A stretch of DNA of 64,000 nucleotides from Paraburkholderia bannensis NBRC 103871 (GTDB taxonomy: Bacteria > Pseudomonadota > Gammaproteobacteria > Burkholderiales > Burkholderiaceae). The stretch spans positions 62,001-126,000 of the forward strand of contig NZ_BAYA01000017.1 of assembly GCF_000685015.1 (NCBI RefSeq). Direction: 5' to 3'. The stretch's first letter is position 1. Every line of letters starts with the position of its first letter. The notes beneath the pieces were generated by a model. The model had not been told where the DNA came from, made no database searches, and was given only the letters and a program-made list of their open reading frames with translations. Both the position numbers and the translations under genes were made by a program. This document shows, piece by piece, positions 34,361-41,771 of this stretch.

Positions 34361-35170
34361 ATGGAGCAGGAAGGCATGTTCGCGGGCTCGATTCCCGCGC
34401 TCTACGACCGCCTCATGGTGCCGCTGATCTTCGACGGTTATGCCGCCGACACGGCCACGCTCGTCGCGGGCTATGCGCCGGGTTCGGTGCTGGAAACGGC
34501 GGCTGGCAGCGGCGCGGTGACACGCGTGCTTGCGCCGGAACTCGGCGCTGCCGCGCGCTATGTCGCCACCGATCTCAACCAGCCGATGCTCGACTTCGCG
34601 GCCACGCAGCAGCCCGCCGATGCGCGCGTCGAATGGCGCCAGGCCGACGCGCTGCAATTGCCCTTCGACGATGCGGCGTTCGACGTGGTTCTCTGCCAGT
34701 TCGGCGCGATGTTTTTCCCCGACCGTGCGGGGGGCTATGCCGAAGCGCGCCGGGTGCTCAAACCCGGCGGCCGCTTTGTCTTCACTGTCTGGGATCGGAT
34801 CGAGGAAAACGCCTTTGCCGATGCCGTCGCCCGCGCCGTCGCGAGCGTCTTCCCCCACGATCCGCCGGACTTTCTCGCGCGCGTGCCGCATGGTTATCAC
34901 GATGTCGCCGCGATTCGCGACGATCTGCGCCGCGCGGGATTCACCGACATTGCAATCGACACGCGCGAGAAGGTGAGCCGCGCGGCCTCGGCCCGCGACG
35001 CGGCAACCGCGTTTTGTCACGGCACGCCGCTGCGCACTGAAATCGAGGCGCGCGACGGCGCTGGGCTCGCGATGGCAACCGACCATGCAGCGGCCGCGAT
35101 TGCCGCGCGTCACGGCGAAGGCCCGGTCGCGGGCCAGCTTCGGGCGCATGTGATCGTCGCGGCGCGGTGA
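34361..35170 (+). CDS. class I SAM-dependent methyltransferase (UbiE/type 11)
   Basis: The 269-residue cytoplasmic protein has motif I VLETAAGSGAVTR (about residues 44-56) and the acidic ATDLNQPML. QADALQLPFDDAAFDVVLCQFG and LKPGGRFVFTVWD complete the methyltransferase type 11 core. Substrate unknown. It follows the acetylation genes by 52 bp with a hairpin in between, so it may be a separate unit. The ATG is preceded by GGAGG at good spacing. Confidence 0.85.
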   Translation: MEQEGMFAGSIPALYDRLMVPLIFDGYAADTATLVAGYAPGSVLETAAGSGAVTRVLAPELGAAARYVATDLNQPMLDFAATQQPADARVEWRQADALQLPFDDAAFDVVLCQFGAMFFPDRAGGYAEARRVLKPGGRFVFTVWDRIEENAFADAVARAVASVFPHDPPDFLARVPHGYHDVAAIRDDLRRAGFTDIAIDTREKVSRAASARDAATAFCHGTPLRTEIEARDGAGLAMATDHAAAAIAARHGEGPVAGQLRAHVIVAAR

Positions 35171-35364
35171 GTCATCGCGCATCGGGAGTGCCGGGCGCGA
35201 TGATCGCAGCGGTTTCTGGTTTCCGGTTTCCGCCGATGCCAGGAGCATTTCGTTTCGCACGCAACGAGAGGCGCTTTCGTCACTTGAGTAGAATCGTGCG
35301 CGGCAGCACACGCTGCCATGCACCTATTCATCGTCCCGCGACGCAACCTCTAACGAAACGCTCG

Positions 35365-36603
35365 ATGACCGAACTCGCCAACGGCTTGACCCCGCCCGTC
35401 GCCACCCTGATCCGCGCCGCCGTGCTGACACTCGCTGCCATGCTGTGCGCGCCTGCCCACGCGGACAGCGCGTCGAACGTGGTCGAGCGCGACGGCAAGG
35501 CCTGGCTCTATCGCGACGGCAAGCCGCTCTCGCAGGGCTACGACGCGCTCTCGATCGAGCAGACGGACGGCGCGCCCGACCTCGTGATCGCTACGCAGAA
35601 CGACCTGCATGGCGTGCTCGACGCGGCCACGGGCAAGGTCGTGGTGCCGGTCGAGAATCGCGGCATCGTGCTCGATACGCTGTCGAGCATCGGCTTGATC
35701 GAGGTGCGCAAGGACAAGACCATCGACTTTGTCACCGTCGACGGCAAAGCCACGGACGTGCCCAGTTACACGGCGGTCGGCGACTTTTCGGAGGGGCGTC
35801 AAAAGGACTGGCACGCGCTTGCCGAGCGCGACGGCAGCCTTTACTTCGTGACCTTGAATCAGGGACGTTTTCAGAGCGAGACCGCCGCGCCGAAGTATCT
35901 TCCGCTCGTGATCCTGCCGCCCGAGTTGCGCCAGGCGCCTGGCAAACCCGATGGCCCGCTCAATGGCGTCTATGTGCCCACGGGCTATCCCGACCTGAAG
36001 ACCGCCTGGGAGGGCTGGAAACGCGGCGAACTGCGTGAGCCCGGCCAGCCCGCCGTCGTCGTGCGCGGCGACATTGCCTATGTTTCGTTCGGCGAATTCG
36101 CCCGCGACCTGCCGCTCATGCCGAACACGCTGCGCGCGTGCCAGAGCGGCGCGAACCTTGTCTTGCGCGACCAGGATCAGGCGGGCGGTTGCGCCTCGAA
36201 GGCCGAGCCGCGCGTGCGCTTCCAGCGCGACAGCAGCGGCGCGTTGCGCTGCGTGGCTTGCCCGGATGGGCTGCCCGCGAAGTGGGTGGCATTGCCTGCG
36301 GTGACGCAATCGCTGGTTGGCATTGGCGTGGCGTTGCAGAAGAAGCCGCATGACAGCGCCGCGACCATCATGGGCGTGCTGCCGAATAGCCCGGCCGCGC
36401 AGGCAAAACTGCTGGCGGGCGACAAAGTGACGAAGGTGGACGGCAAATCGATCGAGGCGCTGTCGCTTGCCCAGACCTCCGACGTAATTCGCGGCGTGGC
36501 GGGCAGCTCCGTCAAGCTCGACGTGGAGCGCGGCGAGCAGCGCTTCACGGTGGACATCGTGCGTCGTCAGGTCAATGTTGCGACCGATGCGGCGGGCTTG
36601 TAA
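35365..36603 (+). CDS. secreted protein with WG-like repeats and a C-terminal PDZ domain
   Basis: The product is 412 residues with a signal peptide (cleavage after CAPAHA-DS). The N-terminal half contains repeated GK/GKP-type strands resembling WG/KWG beta repeats (AWLYRDGKPLSQGYDALS, LHGVLDAATGKVVVPVENRG). A cysteine-bearing middle follows (RACQSGA, GGCASK, LRCVACPDG), then a C-terminal PDZ domain (about residues 315-400, ATIMGVLPNSPAAQAKLLAGDKVTKVDG). There is no protease domain. It probably binds a peptide C-terminus in the periplasm; role unknown. Upstream frame extension to 35167 lacks a signal sequence and is rejected. Confidence 0.75.
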   Translation: MTELANGLTPPVATLIRAAVLTLAAMLCAPAHADSASNVVERDGKAWLYRDGKPLSQGYDALSIEQTDGAPDLVIATQNDLHGVLDAATGKVVVPVENRGIVLDTLSSIGLIEVRKDKTIDFVTVDGKATDVPSYTAVGDFSEGRQKDWHALAERDGSLYFVTLNQGRFQSETAAPKYLPLVILPPELRQAPGKPDGPLNGVYVPTGYPDLKTAWEGWKRGELREPGQPAVVVRGDIAYVSFGEFARDLPLMPNTLRACQSGANLVLRDQDQAGGCASKAEPRVRFQRDSSGALRCVACPDGLPAKWVALPAVTQSLVGIGVALQKKPHDSAATIMGVLPNSPAAQAKLLAGDKVTKVDGKSIEALSLAQTSDVIRGVAGSSVKLDVERGEQRFTVDIVRRQVNVATDAAGL

Positions 36604-36672
36604 GGCACCCTTGTACGCAAACCTGTAAGGCACCCGTTGCCCGCCTGGGCCCCGGGTTTTCCCCAATGCCCT

Positions 36673-36746
36673 TATAATTGCGCCGCGCTTCGGGGAGCGT
36701 GAAGTGTCTCTCGTTCTGGCCACGGGTTCAGCTCAATGAGCCCGTG
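36673..36746 (+). promoter_or_regulatory. TATAAT box and leader hairpin upstream of a small membrane protein
   Basis: A perfect TATAAT (36673-36678) without a clear -35 is followed by an almost perfect 10-bp hairpin, CACGGGTTCA / TGAGCCCGTG (36721-36746). An upstream in-frame ATG at 36736 lies in the right arm, so the hairpin could affect start choice. Confidence 0.4.
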
Positions 36747-36771
36747 CGCGCCCCGCCTTGATCTAATTTCC

Positions 36772-37110
36772 ATGAAGAAAAAACGCTGGATTGCGCTGCT
36801 GCTACTGGTTCTTTCGGCAGCCGCAGTGGCCCACTTTTTACGTCCGCGCTTTACCCCTGCCGAGCGCGACCAGTACACCGCGCTCCTGTGCCACGTCGTC
36901 GCCAATGGCAGTCACGACCCGCGCAAGGACATGCAGGACGTGATCGAGAACGGCAACGCCGATTACGCGTTGCAGAAGCTCGAATTCAACGCCGCCGCCG
37001 CGAACGATGCGCTGAAGCGGTTCGCCAGGCTCGACGCCGCCCAGCAACGTGACGCTGCCCAAAGCAGCGGCGATTGCCAGCACCTGCTCGGGCTGAACGT
37101 GCAGCAATAA
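36772..37110 (+). CDS. small membrane-anchored hypothetical protein
   Basis: The 112-residue protein starts MKKKRWIALLLLVLSAAAVAHFL, a signal anchor. A helical, charged periplasmic part with two cysteines (ALLCHVV, SGDCQHL) follows, which could pair. I do not recognise the family. ATG 36772 is preferred to ATG 36736, which would put 12 odd residues ahead of the anchor. No strong ribosome site is visible for either. Confidence 0.65.
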   Translation: MKKKRWIALLLLVLSAAAVAHFLRPRFTPAERDQYTALLCHVVANGSHDPRKDMQDVIENGNADYALQKLEFNAAAANDALKRFARLDAAQQRDAAQSSGDCQHLLGLNVQQ

Positions 37111-37133
37111 AATGAGGCGCCCGAAGGCGCCTC
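37111..37133 (-). terminator. hairpin terminator between convergent genes
   Basis: Stem GAGGCGCC / GGCGCCTC with a TTCG tetraloop on the minus strand, followed there by ATTTTATT. It ends the gene at 37158 and may act on both strands. Confidence 0.7.
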
Positions 37134-37157
37134 GTGGATCGATGTTGATCTCGGCAT

Positions 37158-37802
37158 TCAATGCCGGTAAAGATCCGCCAGGAACTCCGGTGACGCGCGC
37201 TGCGTGTTCGCCGCCGAGCCCCGGCCATTGCGCGATGCGTAGAGACGATGGTTGTTGTGGTGCTTGCCGTGCGAATGCACAGCCACCTTCGTCGTGCCGT
37301 TTCGATAAGCGTTTTTCGCGCTGTTTGCTGGCCCGGCTGCCAGCAACGGCGCTGGCGTCACGTTGCGCCCGCCTGGTGGCTGCATCGCGGGCGCGAGCTG
37401 CTCGCCCTCGTCGAGCGCAAGCGCCGCATGCGTCGCTTCATCGACACAGTCCCAGCGACCGGCGCGCGCACAATCGCGTGCCTGCGCGAGCAGCACGCGC
37501 GACGTGCTACTGGCGAGGCCCGCCATGATCGAAGGCGACGGCGCGTGAACGCCGTTCAGGACTGCGCCGCCGTCTGCCATATCCAGCGCGCCGGTTTGTT
37601 GCGTGCGCAACCTGTGTGCGTGGTCGTAGCTCACACCGGCCGCCAGTACGACCAGAAAGACCGCGACGCTCAGAGAGACGCTGGCCCCCGGCCCGGACAG
37701 GCGCGGAAATCCAAAGTCCCGGTTGGCCTGCGCGCCTTCTGCCTTGTCGTCGCCCAGCGGGAGCGGGTTCGCTGGATCGTAGGGTGGGTCGAGTTTCGGC
37801 AT
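37158..37802 (-). CDS. single-pass membrane protein with CA-W-CV motif
   Basis: The 214-residue protein has a hydrophilic N-terminus starting MPKLDPPYDPANPLP, one membrane helix (SLSVAVFLVVLAAGVSY) and a hydrophilic outer part with LAQARDCARAGRWDCVDEAT followed by AALALD. It ends in a His/Asn/Lys-rich tail. The L..A..CA....W.CV...A...AL.(I/L)D pattern also occurs in the zinc-ribbon protein at 13748, suggesting a shared TPR-like module. Function unknown. A longer start at 37832 is possible but less natural. Confidence 0.65.
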   Translation of the reverse strand: MPKLDPPYDPANPLPLGDDKAEGAQANRDFGFPRLSGPGASVSLSVAVFLVVLAAGVSYDHAHRLRTQQTGALDMADGGAVLNGVHAPSPSIMAGLASSTSRVLLAQARDCARAGRWDCVDEATHAALALDEGEQLAPAMQPPGGRNVTPAPLLAAGPANSAKNAYRNGTTKVAVHSHGKHHNNHRLYASRNGRGSAANTQRASPEFLADLYRH

Positions 37803-37857
37803 GATTCGCACTTTTAGCTGAATTCCGTTCACGCTGCGGGTCGGGCGCCGGTTCGCG

Positions 37858-38379
37858 TCACCACTTGATCTGCGCGTTGAGGTTGCCTGTCTGCACGATT
37901 TCGAACTTCATTTCGCCGCGATACGTCCCTTCGATGCGGTAATCGGCGTCAGGTACGGAAAACAGGCAGTACGGGCCTGCCGCCACGAAATCCATCAGCA
38001 CGCGTCCGTGCCGCCGCAACTTGACGGCGACCTGGTTCAGCGGCCCGCTATCCGCAGACGATACGAACGTCACGCCAAGGTTGAAGGGGTGCTGCGGATC
38101 GGGCGACGTCACGTGGCTTTCCATGCCGCTATTTCCGCAGACGTAATAGAGCATCTGCTGCGGCGCGGCTGAGGTATTCGTCGGCGCGGCGGCAGGCGGT
38201 GCAGCGGCAGGCGGCGCGGTGGGGATCGTGGTGGGCGGGGCCGCGGGCAAGGTAGCCTGCGTCTGCATAGGGTGGGCGATCTGCGCGCCGGCCGGTGAAA
38301 TGCAGGCCGCCGCGAGGGCAACTGCCATTGCCAGGACTCCTGACCACATAGCTGGATCACGTGTTTTCACGGCCACCAT
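37858..38379 (-). CDS. secreted hypothetical protein
   Basis: The 173-residue protein has a signal peptide (cleavage after SPAGA-QI), a Pro/Ala/Thr-rich linker (residues ~36-70) and a C-terminal beta domain. That domain has two cysteines (YYVCGN, PYCLFSV) and a carboxypeptidase-regulatory-like end VPDADYRIEGTYRGEMKFEIVQTG. GAGAGGAGAC precedes the ATG. It lies 55 bp upstream of the membrane protein at 37158 on the same strand, so the two may be co-transcribed. Family not recognised. Confidence 0.65.
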   Translation of the reverse strand: MVAVKTRDPAMWSGVLAMAVALAAACISPAGAQIAHPMQTQATLPAAPPTTIPTAPPAAAPPAAAPTNTSAAPQQMLYYVCGNSGMESHVTSPDPQHPFNLGVTFVSSADSGPLNQVAVKLRRHGRVLMDFVAAGPYCLFSVPDADYRIEGTYRGEMKFEIVQTGNLNAQIKW

Positions 38380-38616
38380 GTCTCCTCTCCCTGGTTGTCG
38401 GCAATCTACATCCGGAATGGGTGCCTGCGATCCATGCGCTCAATTCTCACTGTGCACTCAGCATAGAAACGCCACGTTGGAAAAGCAATCCTCTCATGCC
38501 AATGAGTAAGTTATTCCGTGTCTATTTTGCACTCCGGGAATTAATGATCGGGACTGAATTTAATTAATATGATGGATTGATTCGCGACATTTCACTTGTA
38601 ACGATCGTAACCGGAT

Positions 38617-38626
38617 GAAACGTTTC
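38617..38626. promoter_or_regulatory. GAAACGTTTC palindrome upstream of pgaA
   Basis: Perfect 10-bp palindrome sharing the AAACGTTT core with the sites at 15161 and 16059 upstream of the cellulose genes. Confidence 0.4.
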
Positions 38627-38736
38627 GATAGGGCGGCATCGACGCGACCTAGAATTCGGTCGTGTGCTGGGAGGCCCTGCCGGTATACAGGGAGCACACA
38701 AAAAGTACTGTAAAACAAGCTGTGAAATGCTTTCGT

Positions 38737-38771
38737 CATGATCGAACGCTCTTTGTCGGCGTTCGGTCATG
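38737..38771. promoter_or_regulatory. long inverted repeat in the pgaA upstream region
   Basis: CATGATCGAACGC and GCGTTCGGTCATG pair over 13 positions with one mismatch across a 9-nt spacer. The centre-to-centre spacing of 22 bp is about two helical turns, as for a dimeric regulator site. An RNA hairpin is the alternative. Confidence 0.45.
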
Positions 38772-39182
38772 GCTTCGACGCGTTCGCGTGTGCAATGCCG
38801 CGGCACCCATGTTTACGTTGTTTACGCTATGGCGCACCGGGTAATCCCCGTCTCGCCGATTGAAAGAATTTTCTTAAAATCCTGCCGATACTTTTAAAAG
38901 TAAATTATCTAATCATTATCGAATTTTTTTGCGGGACAGTTTCGATCTGTAAATATCAGATTAATGCCTGGAAGCTTGACTTTCAGCGAGTCGAGCCGCT
39001 GTGGCATGGCCGTTGTGACAGGTCTCCATGCGACCTTCTTAAATGCAATTCAACATCATTTGCAAAGTTCACTGAAAGGCGTCTGGAAACCAGGTAAATA
39101 CGCGTCATTCGAAAACGGTACGGAAGTGGCGCTTGGCGCGCGTGCGTTGTCCGCAAGAACATACAGAAAGGGGCATGCAACA

Positions 39183-41744
39183 ATGGTCGAGTTCAAGCGT
39201 ATGTGCGCGTTGCCGAACCGGCGGCCGCTAAGTGCCTGTGCGAGCGCCTGCGCGCCCGCCGCGGTCGTGCTCTTTTCGGCTTATGCAGGGCTGGTAAGCA
39301 AAGCGGCTGTTGCGCAAGGAACGGACACCGGCAAGCCCGTGGTGTTCATGGTGGCGATGGCCGACGATCCCGGCGCGCCCGTGCCGCCAGGCCGCCCGGT
39401 GCAAAGCAGCGACGCGTCCACGTCCGCCCGGCCCGACGCAGCGCCCACGATCTACGCCGTGGTGGCGATGCAGGACGTCCCGCAACCCAGCGTGACCGAT
39501 ACCGGCGAAGCCGCCCCCGCGCATACCGCTTCGCAACCCCCCGTGCGTACCCCCGCGCATACCGAAACCGTCGCGCAGGCCGCTGCGCCGTCGCCATCGG
39601 AACTCGAACCCCAGCCCACCGCGCAGAGCGCACCGCAGAGCACGCCGGAAAGCGCTTCGGGCAGCACGCCGGGTAGCACTTCGGGCAGCACCTCAAACAG
39701 CACGCCGGACAGCGCAATGCCCGGAGACTCGCCAGCCACGCCGGGCAACGAGCCCGCCACGGTTTCCACGCCCGCTGCACCGCCGCCGGGCGGCGCGCCG
39801 CAACCGTCGCCGATCAATCCATTGACGCCGTCCGCATCGGCGAGCGACGTGCCGGAGCCCAACGACGATGTGCGCCGCCGGGTGTTTGCGCTCGCAACGA
39901 GTGGCGGGGCCGTGCGCGCACTCGACGAAGCGAAGGCGCGCCCCGATGTCTTCACGCCGGTCGATGTTGCGTCGATCCAGGAACTCGATATTCGCCAGCA
40001 GGTGCGTGGCGGACGCGCGAAGGTGCGCGCGATGACGAGCGCCGACCGCTTCGACGCACTGGACAGCGCGATCCACGAGGCCGAGGAGTTCGACAAGCAG
40101 TTGCCGAGTACCCCTGAATATTCGGAAGTGCGCGCGGCGCTTGCGGGCGACCGCACGGTGGCGTACGCCGCGCGCGGCCGCATGGAAGACGCCGTGGCCG
40201 CGTTCGAGACCATCCCGCCGCATTCGGCCATTTCCGTCGAAGCGCTGACCGGCGTAGGCGACGCCTATTCCTATCTGCAGGAACCCGCCAAGGCCGAACA
40301 GGTGTTCCGCCGCGCGCAGGATCAGGAGACGGCGGCGACGCCGGATACGGCCACGCTCGGCTATCAGTACGGCACGCATACGCGCCTGATCGATGTGCGC
40401 GAAGGACTGTTCTATTCGCTGACCGACCAGAATAAATATACGCAGGCCAGGCAGGTGCTCGACGATATCCACGCGGCGCTGCCGCCCGCAGCGGAAGTGC
40501 ATCCGTGGGACGTGGCCAACGACGACTACCTGCGCTACTACCGCCTGCTCGCGCAGTACCAGATCTATGTCGGCCAGACGTCGACGGGCCTGGCCGGATT
40601 GCAGAAGCTGGAAGAGCAGGTGCCGTTCAGCTCGGAGGTGCGTAACGCCCAGGCCGATGCCACCCTCGGCATGGGGAGAACGCGCAAGGCGCGCGATATG
40701 TATTCGGCGTCCTTGACCGATCACCCCGACAACATCGAGGCGCTGGCGGGCCTGGGCCGCGCTTCGCTTGCACTGGGCGACTACGCCAACGCACGCCAGA
40801 TCGACGGTGCGTTCGACGATACCTTCCCGGAAAACGGTTCCGTGCGCAGTTTCAAGCGCGATTACGCGGCCTATCGCGCGCCGGTCGTCACTGTCGAAGT
40901 GAATGGCGAACACGGCAATTCGGTGCTGGCGGACAATGAGTTTTCCTCCGACACCACGATCTATTCGCCGCCGATCTACGATTACTGGCGGGTCTTTTCG
41001 CATACCTTCTTTGGCTATGCGAATACGGACATCGGCAATACGTCCCGTACGCGCACAGGCGTAGGCGGCGATTACCGCAACGGCGCGCTCACGCTCACCG
41101 CCGAGGCGACGCGTTCGATGGGCGGTTACGGCCGCACCGGCGGCAATGGCGAAGTCTCTTACCAGTTCAACGATTATCTTTCTGCCAGCGCGGGCGTGGA
41201 CAGCGACTCCAATGCGCTGCCGTGGAAAGCCTATGTCGAGCACCTCTGGGGCAAGTCCGCGCAGGCCAGCCTGAATTTCGTGGACGGCGACCAGCGTTCG
41301 GCCTCGCTGTCCTATGCCGCCTCGCGTTACAGCGACTCCAATTTCAACCAGGAAATCGCGTTGAGCGGCACGCAGCGCGTCTTTACCACGGCCAACCAGT
41401 TCATCAATGTGTCGCTGAACCTGAGCACGGGCAGCAACACGATTTCGAACGCAACGTATTACGCACCGGGCCGCGACTATACCGCCGAGGTCGTCGCCAT
41501 GCATCAATGGGCGATCTGGCGCAGCGGCGAAAAGGCGCTGGTGCAGCGTTTCTACGTCACGGCAGGCGCCTATAACGAGCGCGGCTTCGGCACGAGTCCG
41601 GAGTTCGGCGCCCGCATCGAGCATGCGTGGACATTCAGTCACGACATCGCGCTCACTTACGGCATTGGCGTCCTGAGCCATGCCTATGACGGTTCGCGCG
41701 AGTTCTCCGAAACGGCCTATGCCACGCTCACGGTGCCTTTCTGA
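39183..41744 (+). CDS. pgaA: PNAG export porin PgaA
   Basis: This 853-residue outer-membrane protein has a long signal peptide (cleavage near AAVAQ-GT), then a ~200-residue Ser/Thr/Pro/Ala-rich low-complexity stretch. Periplasmic TPR repeats follow (SVEALTGVGDAYSYLQEPAKAEQVFRRAQ, NIEALAGLGRASLALGDYANARQ). A C-terminal ~300-residue beta-barrel ends in an aromatic strand (YATLTVPF). It exports partly de-acetylated poly-beta-1,6-N-acetylglucosamine. ATG 39183 follows GAAAGGGG. First gene of pgaABCD. Confidence 0.88.
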   Translation: MVEFKRMCALPNRRPLSACASACAPAAVVLFSAYAGLVSKAAVAQGTDTGKPVVFMVAMADDPGAPVPPGRPVQSSDASTSARPDAAPTIYAVVAMQDVPQPSVTDTGEAAPAHTASQPPVRTPAHTETVAQAAAPSPSELEPQPTAQSAPQSTPESASGSTPGSTSGSTSNSTPDSAMPGDSPATPGNEPATVSTPAAPPPGGAPQPSPINPLTPSASASDVPEPNDDVRRRVFALATSGGAVRALDEAKARPDVFTPVDVASIQELDIRQQVRGGRAKVRAMTSADRFDALDSAIHEAEEFDKQLPSTPEYSEVRAALAGDRTVAYAARGRMEDAVAAFETIPPHSAISVEALTGVGDAYSYLQEPAKAEQVFRRAQDQETAATPDTATLGYQYGTHTRLIDVREGLFYSLTDQNKYTQARQVLDDIHAALPPAAEVHPWDVANDDYLRYYRLLAQYQIYVGQTSTGLAGLQKLEEQVPFSSEVRNAQADATLGMGRTRKARDMYSASLTDHPDNIEALAGLGRASLALGDYANARQIDGAFDDTFPENGSVRSFKRDYAAYRAPVVTVEVNGEHGNSVLADNEFSSDTTIYSPPIYDYWRVFSHTFFGYANTDIGNTSRTRTGVGGDYRNGALTLTAEATRSMGGYGRTGGNGEVSYQFNDYLSASAGVDSDSNALPWKAYVEHLWGKSAQASLNFVDGDQRSASLSYAASRYSDSNFNQEIALSGTQRVFTTANQFINVSLNLSTGSNTISNATYYAPGRDYTAEVVAMHQWAIWRSGEKALVQRFYVTAGAYNERGFGTSPEFGARIEHAWTFSHDIALTYGIGVLSHAYDGSREFSETAYATLTVPF

Positions 41745-41771
41745 ACCAGGGTCTGGAAATGGAGGAACGCG

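Larger units (their letters stand above)
38380..39182. other. 803-bp AT-rich regulatory region upstream of pgaA
   Basis: It is much more AT-rich than the rest of the window, especially 38510-38580 and 38860-38970. It contains a GAAACGTTTC palindrome (38617), a 13-bp inverted repeat (38737-38771) and ATCTG-TAAATAT-CAGAT (38945-38961). The pgaA frame is open back to 38964, but that extension has no signal peptide and is not called coding. I see no reliable gene here. The length suggests a complex promoter or long leader for the PNAG operon. Confidence 0.5.

Noticed and set aside
39002..39016. Sigma54-like TGGCATGGCCGTTGT upstream of pgaA
   Set aside because: The -12 element reads GT instead of the invariant GC and no other enhancer-type signs were seen, so one near match is likely chance.
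38964..39182. N-terminal extension of pgaA to 38964
   Set aside because: It would put 73 residues ahead of a clear signal peptide. AT-rich composition and inverted repeats point to leader DNA, and ATG 39183 has a ribosome site.
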